Assembly: GCA_035390885.1 (NCBI GenBank)
Contig: DAOOUW010000041.1
Span: 1-16,277, forward strand
Length of the DNA: 16,277 bases
Direction: 5' to 3'
Origin: JAOAFT01 sp035390885
Lineage (GTDB): Bacteria; Bacteroidota; Ignavibacteria; UBA10030
The notes beneath the pieces are model-generated. The model saw nothing but the letters and a program-made list of their open reading frames with translations. It was not told where the DNA came from and did not search any database. The position numbers and the translations under genes are program-made. Below, piece by piece: positions 7,828 to 15,824 of this stretch (position 1 is its first letter; the number at the start of each line of letters is the position of its first letter).

Positions 7828-8190
7828 ATGTCTAATCGTCTCGATGAATTTCGCAATTATCGCCAACGTTTGAATAATCGTATTACAGAAATCGATCATC
7901 TTGGCATCAAACGATTTTTTAATCTCGACACCACTGCATACACCGATGGCGCGCTCGACGCTAAAACGAAAGAGCTGCTCGGACTTGTTGCGTCCTGCGT
8001 GCTAAGATGCAACGATTGCATTGATTACCATCTTATTCAATGCGTCAACGCAGGCTGGAGCGATGACGAACTGTACGATGCGCTCAATGTTGCACTGATT
8101 GTTGGAGGCAGCATTTTCATTCCTCACCTTCGGCATGCTGTCGAAACTCTCGATATACTTCGCGCTGAACAGAAAGCAACGATGGTGTAA
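7828..8190 (+). CDS. carboxymuconolactone decarboxylase family protein, AhpD-like
   Basis: This is a 120-residue all-helical protein with CNDCIDYH at 61-68, the CxxCxxxH active-site pattern of AhpD-like proteins, and an extra Cys57 in VASCVLRC. Such proteins form small helical oligomers and often act as thiol peroxidase partners or alkylhydroperoxidases. The pattern suggests redox activity rather than lactone decarboxylation, but the substrate is unknown. ATG 7828 is chosen because AGAAGGAG at 7814-7821 lies 6 nt ahead; the frame is open further upstream but would start inside the promoter leader. It has its own strong promoter. No peroxiredoxin (AhpC) gene is next to it. The following 83 nt to pgmB show no terminator, so the two may be co-transcribed. 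Confidence 0.88.
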   Translation: MSNRLDEFRNYRQRLNNRITEIDHLGIKRFFNLDTTAYTDGALDAKTKELLGLVASCVLRCNDCIDYHLIQCVNAGWSDDELYDALNVALIVGGSIFIPHLRHAVETLDILRAEQKATMV

Positions 8191-8273
8191 TTCATTCATC
8201 TTTCATTGCATTTGAAGCATCTTCTTCTCAACTTATTAAAAAATATGTATCACAATTGGAATTACAATTCTCA

Positions 8274-8921
8274 ATGATTCAAGCAGTAATTTTCGATTTA
8301 GATGGCGTGCTCGTTTCCACCGATGAATATCACTTTCGTTCATGGCAGAGGCTCTGCGATGAAGAAGGATTTAATTTTTTTGATTATGAATTCAATCACA
8401 AATTTCGTGGCGTTGCTCGAATGAAATGTGTCGATATCCTTCTGGAAGCCGCAGGCAAAGAATGCACTGCAGAAGATAAGCTCGCACTTGCAGAACGAAA
8501 AAATCGTTACTTCAATGAACTTTTAGAAAATGTAACTGAAAAAGAATTGCTTCCTGGCGCTCTCGACACTCTACGCGAATTACGCCGACGCGGCATTAAA
8601 ATCGCAGTCGCATCGAACAGTAAAAATGCAACGAATATCATCCACAAAGTAAACATCGCTGAATATCTCGACACTATTGTTGATGGTTACGATATTAAAA
8701 ACAACAAACCGCATCCTGAACCATTTCTTCTTGCAGCAGAGCGATTGAAGGTTGAACCTCAGTACTGCCTCGTTGTAGAAGATGCTGTTGCTGGAGTTAT
8801 TGCAGCTCAAGCGGCAAACATGAAAGTGCTTGGAATCGGCGACCCATCATCCTTACCAAATGCGCCAAAACTTGTCAAAAATCTAAGTGAAATTACAGTT
8901 GACGAAATACTCAATCTGTAA
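8274..8921 (+). CDS. pgmB: HAD-superfamily hydrolase, beta-phosphoglucomutase type
   Basis: This encodes 215 residues. The start aligns exactly with the beta-phosphoglucomutase pattern: FDLDGVLVSTDEYHFRSW with nucleophile Asp8, acid/base Asp10 and His20. It continues with the cap-domain FRGVAR, then VASNSK (motif II), KPHPEPF (motif III lysine) and VVEDAVAGV with the Mg-binding Glu-Asp pair. These enzymes interconvert beta-glucose 1-phosphate and glucose 6-phosphate after maltose or trehalose phosphorolysis. The lack of such a phosphorylase nearby means a broader sugar-phosphatase role remains possible. A TTG start at 8256 would add six residues and is rejected on alignment with the family. 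The ribosome site is weak. A terminator follows at 9016. Confidence 0.85.
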   Translation: MIQAVIFDLDGVLVSTDEYHFRSWQRLCDEEGFNFFDYEFNHKFRGVARMKCVDILLEAAGKECTAEDKLALAERKNRYFNELLENVTEKELLPGALDTLRELRRRGIKIAVASNSKNATNIIHKVNIAEYLDTIVDGYDIKNNKPHPEPFLLAAERLKVEPQYCLVVEDAVAGVIAAQAANMKVLGIGDPSSLPNAPKLVKNLSEITVDEILNL

Positions 8922-9015
8922 TTGAGAACTTCGGCATTGGGTTGGCTTGTCTTTCGGTGAAAAATGGCGTACTTTGATTATAGTTTTATTCAAAACAGTT
9001 GAATCTATTGAACAT

Positions 9016-9044
9016 TGACCTCGTTTCTGAAGGTCATTTTTTTT
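9016..9044 (+). terminator. intrinsic terminator after pgmB, 18 nt before tilS
   Basis: TGACCT (9016-9021) pairs with AGGTCA (9031-9036) across a 9-nt loop and is followed by eight T residues (9037-9044). The stem is short but perfect, and the U-tract is long. It would end the AhpD-like/pgmB transcript. Because the tilS ATG begins at 9063, there is no room for a full promoter between terminator and gene. It may therefore also act as an attenuator for tilS transcription started upstream. Confidence 0.65.
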
Positions 9045-9062
9045 ATTCACCAGCGACGTTCT

Positions 9063-10306
9063 ATGCCACTTGAGCGCCATTTTGAAGAATTTATTAAAGA
9101 GCANNNNNNNNNNNNNNNNNNNNNNNNNNNNNNNNNNNNNNNNNNNNNNNNNNNNNNNNNNNNNNNNNNNNNNNNNNNNNNNNNNNNNNNNNNNNNNNNN
9201 NNNATGTAAAAGCCTATGCGCATTCAAAAAAATGTTCTACCCAAGTTGCAGCTCGCGTTTTGCGATACAATGCGTTGGAATCGATTCGTCGTCAGGTTGG
9301 CGCTGACGTCATCGCAACCGCTCATCAGGCAAATGATAATGCAGAAACAGTAATGCTGAATTTAATTCGAGGCGCAGGTATTCGAGGACTTGCTGGAATT
9401 CCAATACATAACAAAGAACAATATAGCATCCGACCTCTTCTCTTTGCAACTCGGAAAGATATTGAAAGCTATACGACAGAACAGAACATTCAATACCGTA
9501 ATGATTCATCGAATACCTCCCTGAAGTACAAAAGAAATTTCATTCGTTCCATTGTCTTCCCTGAATTGAACAAAAAATATAAGCTTGATTTTGTGTCTTT
9601 CTTCAACTCAATCGCTTCCCAGATGAATTCTGTTGCTCAACAGCTCGACAAATATATTTCATCATTCATGCCATCATTGCTTGAGAAGAAAAATGATAAA
9701 TGTATCATAAAGTTAAGTAAATTACAGAATCAACCGCCCTTTATTCAGGATGAAATTTTTGCACAAGTTCTTCGAACGATGAACATCGAACCAACAGAAC
9801 ATCGAATTCGCACTCTCGACAATCTTGCATCTTTGCAAGTTGGGAAAATCATTACTTTATCGCATCGTGCAACAGCGGTAAAAGATCGTGATACTATCAT
9901 TATCGAACGACGTCAGGAGCCGTTGCCTTCGATTGAAATTGAAATTGGAAGAGAGTATACATTCCCCAGTTTCACGTTCGCTTCAAAGAATCTTCACTCT
10001 ATTCCTGATTATAGTCAGTCAAACACAAACATTGCATACATTGACGCTTCAAAATTGGGACGACATTTGATTCTAAGGCAATGGAGCGACGGCGACAGGT
10101 TCATTCCTTTGGGAATGTCTCAGCCTAAAAAGTTAAGTGATTTCTTTACAGACTTGAAACTGCCTCGTCTCGAAAAATCGCAGACGCCTATTCTTGAGTC
10201 CGATGGCGCTATTGTCTGGATTTGTGGAAAACGAATTGACGATCGATTCAAAATTACACCTTCGACGCAAGAGTGTATTCAGCTCACATACAAAAAAGCA
10301 GGATAA
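9063..10306 (+). CDS. tilS: tRNA(Ile)-lysidine synthase TilS, interrupted by an assembly gap
   Basis: TilS adds lysine to C34 of tRNA-Ile(CAU), changing AUG reading to AUA. Left of the gap, ATG 9063 opens MPLERHFEEFIKE, a typical TilS start. Right of the gap, in another frame because the gap length is arbitrary, the protein resumes with VKAYAHSKKCSTQVAARVLRY, here noted as VKAYAHS and CSTQVAARVLRY, then ATAHQANDNAET and NLIRGAGIRGLAG. The C-terminal tRNA-binding domain shows RQWSDGDRFIPLGM, KKLSDFF and ICGKRIDDRFK. The PP-loop SGGxDS motif must lie in the missing sequence. About 366 residues are present after the gap. The end is 3 nt before hpt. No strong ribosome site precedes 9063. Confidence 0.92.
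9104..9203. other. assembly gap of 100 N
   Basis: This run of exactly 100 N is a conventional placeholder for a gap of unknown size. It falls inside tilS and hides the PP-loop ATPase region. Reading frames on the two sides agree only if the true gap length leaves remainder 2 when divided by 3, which 100 does not. Confidence 0.98.
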
Positions 10307-10309
10307 TCT

Positions 10310-10870
10310 ATGGAAAATCGCATTATCGTAAATGGAGACGTTTTTGAACTCTTCATCTCGGAAGAACAAATTCAGCGGCGCATAAGCGAACTCGCTCATC
10401 AAATCAATCAAGATTATAAAGGAAAAGCTCCAATCTTTATTGGCGTTTTGAATGGCGCATTTATTTTTCTTTCGGACTTAATCCGTAAAATTACCGTCGA
10501 TTGTGAAATTGATTTTTTCAAACTCTCGAGTTATGGCGATGCAAAAATTTCGTCGGGACAGGTGCGTCTTCTAAAGGATTTGAATTGTCAGGTCAACGGC
10601 CGAGATATTATTGTTGTAGAAGATATTGTCGATTCAGGGTTATCAATGTCATTCATCAAATCGCTCATCGAAAAAGAACATCCGGCATCTTTGCGAATTG
10701 TCTCGCTATTATTGAAAAAAGGAATCCCAAAAATCGATTTTCCCATAGATTACGTTGGTTTTGAAATTCCACCCGATTTTGTCATCGGCTACGGTTTGGA
10801 CTATGCGCAAAAAGTTCGTAACTTAAATCAAATATATAAATTAGCTTCCCCAAACAAAGTCAATCATTGA
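10310..10870 (+). CDS. hpt: hypoxanthine phosphoribosyltransferase
   Basis: Hpt salvages hypoxanthine (and usually guanine) with PRPP to make IMP or GMP. The 186 residues have the bacterial length. Visible features are IGVLNGAFIF of the N-terminal fold, SSYGDAKISSG of the flexible loop, and the PRPP motif VVEDIVDSGLSM with Glu104 and Asp105. Then come LLLKKG and the C-terminal DFVIGYGLDYAQKVRNL, which contacts the purine. AGGA at 10300-10303 lies 6 nt before the ATG. It sits between tilS and ftsH in the order known from Bacillus and many other bacteria. Confidence 0.96.
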   Translation: MENRIIVNGDVFELFISEEQIQRRISELAHQINQDYKGKAPIFIGVLNGAFIFLSDLIRKITVDCEIDFFKLSSYGDAKISSGQVRLLKDLNCQVNGRDIIVVEDIVDSGLSMSFIKSLIEKEHPASLRIVSLLLKKGIPKIDFPIDYVGFEIPPDFVIGYGLDYAQKVRNLNQIYKLASPNKVNH

Positions 10871-10877
10871 ATGGGGG

Positions 10878-10885
10878 AAAAGGAG
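10878..10885 (+). promoter_or_regulatory. ribosome binding site that decides the ftsH start
   Basis: AAAAGGAG lies 8 nt before ATG 10894. It rules out the in-frame TTG at 10867, which would start inside the hpt stop and place this site within the coding region. Confidence 0.8.
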
Positions 10886-10893
10886 TTTTTAGT

Positions 10894-13005
10894 ATGATTC
10901 GTTTCTTTCAAACGAATACAAAGAATAAAAAAGAAGAACATAACACATCGCAACGTAAACCAATGCAACAACGAATACCAAAGAGGCCGTTAAAACCACA
11001 GCAAGATGAAGAGACGCCCTGGATCAAGATTGGAAAGATTTTTCTTAGTTGGTTTGCTATTGTTTTCGCCGTTTTCTTCATTATGTGGGCATTTAGAACA
11101 ACAGAAGAAACTGAATATGAAATTGCATATCCTACATTTCAACAATTGCTCAATGAGCAAAAAATTCAAGATGCTGTTATTAAAGTAACAGGATACAATT
11201 TGTATGATTTCCATGGTAAACTTAAAGAACCAATGGATATCCTCACAGCGACTGGAAAAACTGCAAAAGATGCACGCCGTATTGCTTTAACGCTCCCATA
11301 CACAAGTCTGGATGAATCACTCGTCAATGACTGGGTAGCAAAAGGTTTACGATTCCGCGTTGAAAAAGAAGAAAGTGTATGGCTCAACATTGCAATCAAT
11401 GTACTTCCATGGGTTTTGATACTTGTCATCTGGTTGGTATTGTTACGAAGAATGCAGAATAATGCCGCTGGTGGAGCAAAAGGATTATTTGCCTTTGGAA
11501 AAAGCAGAGCAAAACTCCTCACCGAGGGTATGACGAATGTAACCTTTAACGACGTTGCTGGCGCAGACGAAGCAAAAGTAGAGTTGCAGGAAATTATTGA
11601 ATTCTTAAAAGAGCCTGCAAAATTTCAGCGGCTGGGTGGAAAAATTCCACGTGGCGTCCTTTTGCTTGGACCTCCAGGAACTGGAAAGACACTTCTTGCA
11701 CGGGCTGTTGCAGGAGAAGCCGGTGTTCCATTTTTCTCCATCAGTGGTGCAGATTTTGTCGAAATGTTCGTTGGCGTTGGAGCAAGCCGAGTACGGGACT
11801 TGTTCGAACAAGGTAAACGTCATGCTCCTTGTATTATTTTTATTGATGAAATCGACGCTGTAGGACGGCATCGTGGCGCAGGACTTGGCGGCGGACACGA
11901 TGAACGTGAGCAAACACTCAACCAGCTCCTCGTTGAGATGGACGGGTTCGAACAGAACAGCGGCGTTATCATTATTGCTGCAACAAATCGTCCGGATGTA
12001 CTGGATCCAGCTCTCCTTCGTCCAGGAAGATTCGATCGACAAATTGTGGTTGATCGTCCAGATATGAAAGGACGAGAAGGAATATTTCGCGTTCATACAA
12101 AGAACATTCCTTTATCGGATGATGTTAAGCTCGATGTGCTCGCAAAAGCAACACCAGGACTTGCAGGCGCAGAAATTGCCAATATTGTCAATGAAGCTGC
12201 GCTCTTAGCTGCACGTGAGAACAGTAAAGTCGTTACGATGCGACACTTTGAAGAAGCAAAAGATAAAGTGATGATGGGAATCGAACGCAAGAGTATCATT
12301 ATTTCTGACCGTGAACGAAAAGTTACAGCATATCATGAATCAGGACATGTTCTGGTTGCAAAATTTTTGCCAGATGCAGATCCAGTTCACAAAGTTACAA
12401 TCATTCCTCGCGGTCGAGCGCTTGGTGTAACCACCTATCTACCGATCGACGAGAAACACACCTATTCCCGCGAATATCTCGATGCGATGATTACTTATGC
12501 ATTGGGTGGGCGTGCTGCTGAAAAAATTGTTTTCAACCGTTACGATACCGGTGCCGGAAATGACATTGAACGTGCAACTGAATTAGCACGCAAGATGGTG
12601 TGTGAATGGGGAATGAGCGATAAACTTGGACCTCTTGCTTTCGGTGCTAAAGAAGAAGAAGTTTTCCTTGGACGCGAAATTACTCGTACAAAAAATTATA
12701 GCGAGCAAACTGCTATTCTGATTGATGAGGAAATTCGACGGATTGTAACATCCGCAATGAAGCGCGCAGAAAAAATAATTCGTGCAAATATCGATACGCT
12801 CCATCGACTTGCAAATGCGCTGCTCGAGCGCGAAATATTGAACTCTGAGGAAATTGATTTCATAATGCAAGGTAAGCAGCTTCCACCTGTTGAACGAACA
12901 TCTGGTAATTCTTCGACAAAAGAAGAGAATAAATTTTCAGATGCTCAAAAACAGCTTCAGCAAAAGAAAGTCAACACAGCTGAAAACAAGAAACGTCAAC
13001 AGTAA
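10894..13005 (+). CDS. ftsH: ATP-dependent zinc metalloprotease FtsH
   Basis: FtsH is a membrane-anchored hexameric AAA+ protease that unfolds and degrades membrane and short-lived cytosolic proteins. The 703 residues start with a basic, proline-rich cytosolic extension of about 42 residues, then a first membrane segment near 47-67. A periplasmic domain follows (about 70-160), then a second membrane segment near 163-185. The AAA module has Walker A GPPGTGKT at 259-266, Walker B FIDEID with Asp318-Glu319, and the second region of homology ATNRPDVLDPALLRPGRFDR. The protease has HESGH at 481-485 with zinc ligands His481 and His485, and Asp557 in GAGNDIERA. The tail is a long, polar, Gln/Lys-rich segment. 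It ends in TAATG overlap with the next gene. Confidence 0.97.
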   Translation: MIRFFQTNTKNKKEEHNTSQRKPMQQRIPKRPLKPQQDEETPWIKIGKIFLSWFAIVFAVFFIMWAFRTTEETEYEIAYPTFQQLLNEQKIQDAVIKVTGYNLYDFHGKLKEPMDILTATGKTAKDARRIALTLPYTSLDESLVNDWVAKGLRFRVEKEESVWLNIAINVLPWVLILVIWLVLLRRMQNNAAGGAKGLFAFGKSRAKLLTEGMTNVTFNDVAGADEAKVELQEIIEFLKEPAKFQRLGGKIPRGVLLLGPPGTGKTLLARAVAGEAGVPFFSISGADFVEMFVGVGASRVRDLFEQGKRHAPCIIFIDEIDAVGRHRGAGLGGGHDEREQTLNQLLVEMDGFEQNSGVIIIAATNRPDVLDPALLRPGRFDRQIVVDRPDMKGREGIFRVHTKNIPLSDDVKLDVLAKATPGLAGAEIANIVNEAALLAARENSKVVTMRHFEEAKDKVMMGIERKSIIISDRERKVTAYHESGHVLVAKFLPDADPVHKVTIIPRGRALGVTTYLPIDEKHTYSREYLDAMITYALGGRAAEKIVFNRYDTGAGNDIERATELARKMVCEWGMSDKLGPLAFGAKEEEVFLGREITRTKNYSEQTAILIDEEIRRIVTSAMKRAEKIIRANIDTLHRLANALLEREILNSEEIDFIMQGKQLPPVERTSGNSSTKEENKFSDAQKQLQQKKVNTAENKKRQQ

Positions 13006-13706
13006 TGACAGAATTATTACGACGTGCTTTTGAAACGATTCACCCTATAGATTCATCTGTAGACCAATTAGAGCAAAAAGCTACAATTGATTTTAAGAAC
13101 GAGCTTATTCGGAAAGGGATCCATTTACTCTCCCTATCAATTCCGATAATTTATTATTTCATTCCACGTTCGCTCGCACTTCGATTACTTATTCCTATCG
13201 CTGCCGCTTTTTTAATAGTTGATCTCGGACGATACTATGTACCAGCAATAAGCACATGGTTCTACCATTGGTTTGGATGGCTTCTCCGTCGTCATGAACA
13301 AGGAGGAAAAATTAAGCGTCTTAACGGCGCGTCAAATGTTTTAATTTCCGCGATACTCTGTGTTCTTATTTTCCCAAAAATAATAATGATCAATGCTTTT
13401 ACAATTCTTATTATCTCTGACACATCCTCAGCCCTCATTGGAAGGCGATTTGGAAAACATCGGTTCTTTGCAAAAAGTTTAGAAGGATCAACAGCGTTTT
13501 TTCTTTCCGCTGCGCTTGTAATTCTCGTAACGCCAAAGATTCAGTATCATCCTATGGAGTATTTGATTGGAATTTTTGCAGCTTTTGTTGGCACAATCGT
13601 CGAAGCGCTTTCAAGCCATATTGATGACAATCTTTCAATTCCGCTAAGCATCGGCTTCGTTCTCTGGGGATTATACGCTGTGTTACTACCTTCTTTTCCT
13701 CTTTAA
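13005..13706 (+). CDS. SEC59/VTE5-type polyprenol or diacylglycerol kinase-like membrane protein
   Basis: This is a 233-residue integral membrane protein with about six or seven hydrophobic segments, starting near residues 40-53 and 57-75 and ending near 212-230. Signature parts are ELIRKGIHLL before the first segment and ISDTSSALIGRRFGK at 137-151 followed by KSLEGS. This is the CTP-binding type of motif shared by dolichol kinase, phytol kinase and CDP-diglyceride synthase relatives. It probably phosphorylates a lipid alcohol in the membrane. Phosphatidate cytidylyltransferase, often found after ftsH, is a less likely alternative. The ATG overlaps the ftsH TAA by one base, so it is read from the ftsH transcript. 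No + strand terminator follows within 100 nt. Confidence 0.82.
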   Translation: MTELLRRAFETIHPIDSSVDQLEQKATIDFKNELIRKGIHLLSLSIPIIYYFIPRSLALRLLIPIAAAFLIVDLGRYYVPAISTWFYHWFGWLLRRHEQGGKIKRLNGASNVLISAILCVLIFPKIIMINAFTILIISDTSSALIGRRFGKHRFFAKSLEGSTAFFLSAALVILVTPKIQYHPMEYLIGIFAAFVGTIVEALSSHIDDNLSIPLSIGFVLWGLYAVLLPSFPL

Positions 13707-13744
13707 CCTTCATCGAACATACAGCTCCTAAAATTTTCTTTCAT

Positions 13745-13796
13745 AAAAAAACCCTCACCGTACTATTTCTTTTTTCCGATGAGGGTAAGGAGGGGT
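13745..13796 (-). terminator. intrinsic terminator of the hybrid kinase gene
   Basis: On the minus strand ACCCTCA (13796-13790) pairs with TGAGGGT (13757-13751) and is followed by a run of T (13750-13745). Two more pairs can form inside the stem after one mismatch, leaving a loop of about 26 nt. The + strand side has no T-run, so it does not terminate the kinase-like gene ending at 13706. It starts 13 nt after the hybrid kinase stop. Confidence 0.72.
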
Positions 13797-13808
13797 ATGT
13801 TGGGTGTT

Positions 13809-15812
13809 TCATTGTTTCAAATATTGTCGAATGACCTGTTCAATTTGTTCTGATGACACTGGCTTTGTAAGTATCTCATTGACTCCTAAGCTTTTAAGAT
13901 AGTCTCTATTTGAATCTGAATCATGTCCTGTAATGATGATAATAGGTATATTTTTGGTCTCAGAATCTTCGCGCAATTGATGCACCAGCTCATGTCCATC
14001 CTGCATTGGCATATCACAGTCTGAGATTACTAGTTTGGGATGAAATTCCCGCGCTAGCTGATACGCTTCATTTCCATCAGAAGCATGAAGTATATTTACA
14101 TCGGGTGCGACACGTTCAACATATCTTGAATGAAGTACACGAACGCCATGCTCATCATCAACGACAAGGACATTTGCTGATTTATATGTTTCACTTTTAG
14201 GAAATGTGAGCACGAATACCGTTCCCACGCCGACTTTACTTTGCGCCTTTATTTGGCCATGATGCTTCAGCATTATTTCATGGACAACCGGCAAACCAAG
14301 TCCTGTGCCTTTTTCACCCTCCAGCCCTTTCCGAGTGTACTTTTCTTCAATTTTAAAGAGCTTATGGATATCTTCTTCGGGAATTCCTACGCCTGTATCC
14401 CTGACACCAACTACCCATTGGTTCTGTTGTTCTTCAACCAATTCAATAGAAACCACTCCGCCTTTCGGCGTAAACTTTAGCGCATTACCTATAAGATTGT
14501 TAAATACTTGTAAAAGCAACTGCATGTCGCCGCGAATGTTGAGTTGAGGAGGCAATGTCGATAGAAGAGAAATTCCTTTCTGATGTGCAAGTCCACGCAA
14601 AGAATTGATGCTTTTGTCAACGACATCATACAGGTCAATTTCGACATGCTCCATTTTTATTCTGCCTGTTTCCAATCGAGTCCAGTCAAGTAGTTTATTT
14701 ACAAGCGAAAGCTGATCCTGAGCTGCTTCTTGGATATACTGTACAAACTGAACCTTCTCATCTTCGGTGATTTGCTCGTGTTCTTTAATAAGAATATCGC
14801 AAAATCCTAAAATACTGCTAAAAGGCGATCGAAGATCATGCGATAGAATAGAGAAGATTTTATCTTTTTGTGCATTGAGTTCAGAAAGTTCTCTTTTCGA
14901 TTTTTCAAGAGCCCATACATATTCCTGAAGCTTTTGCTCCATATGTTTTCTGGAGGTGATGTCTTCAATGATTCCCTCATATTCTTTAACATTTCCCTTT
15001 TCATCTTTTACTGCACGCGCAGTTTCCAGAACAGTTACAATTCGACCATTTTTTCGCTTGAGCTTAAGCTCGGTACGAATAATGTACCCTCGTTCTTCCA
15101 ACGTCTGATTCACCAGGGAACGCTCTTCCTGATCTGCATAAATAATACGCGCTTCATCTGCAGCGAGCAATTCATAAAACGAATTATATCCTAAGAGTTT
15201 TAGCATCGCTTTATTGGCATTGATAAGTTTCCCGTCTTTCATTACTTGAAACATTGCCATAGGCGAATTCATAAATAAATTTCTGTACCGCTGCTCGCTT
15301 TCCTCCAGAGCTCGCTGTGCGACCAGTTCCTTTGTTACATCACGAAATTGTGTGAGCATATATTTTTCCCCTTCTTCATCGCTCACATACGTGCTCATAA
15401 CCTCCGATTCAAGCATCTTTCCATTTAATAGTTGATATCGCCGAAAGAATCGATTACGGATTTCATTCGATGCGTACATACGAGCATATTCTTCGGATAA
15501 CGCTTTTTTATTTACTTCATTACCGTACACGTCTGAAAAGTGATGCCCGGTTACTTCATGCTCTGAGACGCAAAACATTTTACAAAACGCATTGTTAACC
15601 GCAACTATAATTCCCTCTTTATCACACAATCGAAATCCATCAGTTGCATTATTCCAGACGGAAAAGAGAATTCCCCCAAATTTCTCTAACACATTCTCTG
15701 ATAAATGAAGAGCCGCATTCGATTCATATCCTCTATGTGTAGCATTGGGATTACTATGAAAAGGAATGATACTGGGCTTGTTTTTATTTGTCTCTTTTCT
15801 TGCTGTTTCCAT
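13809..15812 (-). CDS. soluble PAS-PAS hybrid sensor histidine kinase with C-terminal receiver
   Basis: This encodes 667 residues with no membrane segment, so it senses an internal signal. Order of parts: a polar N-terminus, PAS1 about 45-160, PAS2 about 174-290 with closing PAC strands, and a helical coiled linker about 290-318. The HisKA domain has phospho-acceptor His325 in LSHDLRSP. The ATPase domain has the N box NNLIGNALKF (Asn443), G1 DTGVGIP 472-478 and G2 GTGLGL 502-507. The receiver has acidic pair Asp552-Asp553, phospho-acceptor Asp598 in SDCDMP, Thr628 and Lys650. All catalytic residues are present. No cofactor-binding Cys or His is obvious in the PAS domains. It lacks a DNA-binding output and has no response regulator or phosphotransfer gene beside it. 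Confidence 0.93.
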   Translation of the reverse strand: METARKETNKNKPSIIPFHSNPNATHRGYESNAALHLSENVLEKFGGILFSVWNNATDGFRLCDKEGIIVAVNNAFCKMFCVSEHEVTGHHFSDVYGNEVNKKALSEEYARMYASNEIRNRFFRRYQLLNGKMLESEVMSTYVSDEEGEKYMLTQFRDVTKELVAQRALEESEQRYRNLFMNSPMAMFQVMKDGKLINANKAMLKLLGYNSFYELLAADEARIIYADQEERSLVNQTLEERGYIIRTELKLKRKNGRIVTVLETARAVKDEKGNVKEYEGIIEDITSRKHMEQKLQEYVWALEKSKRELSELNAQKDKIFSILSHDLRSPFSSILGFCDILIKEHEQITEDEKVQFVQYIQEAAQDQLSLVNKLLDWTRLETGRIKMEHVEIDLYDVVDKSINSLRGLAHQKGISLLSTLPPQLNIRGDMQLLLQVFNNLIGNALKFTPKGGVVSIELVEEQQNQWVVGVRDTGVGIPEEDIHKLFKIEEKYTRKGLEGEKGTGLGLPVVHEIMLKHHGQIKAQSKVGVGTVFVLTFPKSETYKSANVLVVDDEHGVRVLHSRYVERVAPDVNILHASDGNEAYQLAREFHPKLVISDCDMPMQDGHELVHQLREDSETKNIPIIIITGHDSDSNRDYLKSLGVNEILTKPVSSEQIEQVIRQYLKQ

Positions 15813-15818
15813 AACCCG

Positions 15819-15824
15819 CTCCTT
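15819..15824 (-). promoter_or_regulatory. ribosome binding site of the hybrid kinase
   Basis: AAGGAG on the minus strand lies 6 nt before the ATG at 15812. It fixes this start and supports real expression of the gene. Confidence 0.8.

Noticed and set aside
8883..9227. Minus-strand open frame crossing the N gap
   Set aside because: It exists only because the N run has no stop codons, and it covers the pgmB terminator and the tilS start.
11605..12096. Minus-strand open frame of 163 codons inside ftsH
   Set aside because: It lies opposite the most conserved AAA+ region and looks like a by-product of ftsH codon use.
13790..13800. GGGTAAGGAGGGG read as a + strand ribosome site for a gene after 13800
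   Set aside because: No coding frame follows on the + strand. The GAGGGT part belongs to the minus-strand terminator stem.
14868..15194. Plus-strand open frame of 108 codons inside the hybrid kinase
   Set aside because: Antisense shadow rich in Phe, Ile and Ser with no domain or start signal.
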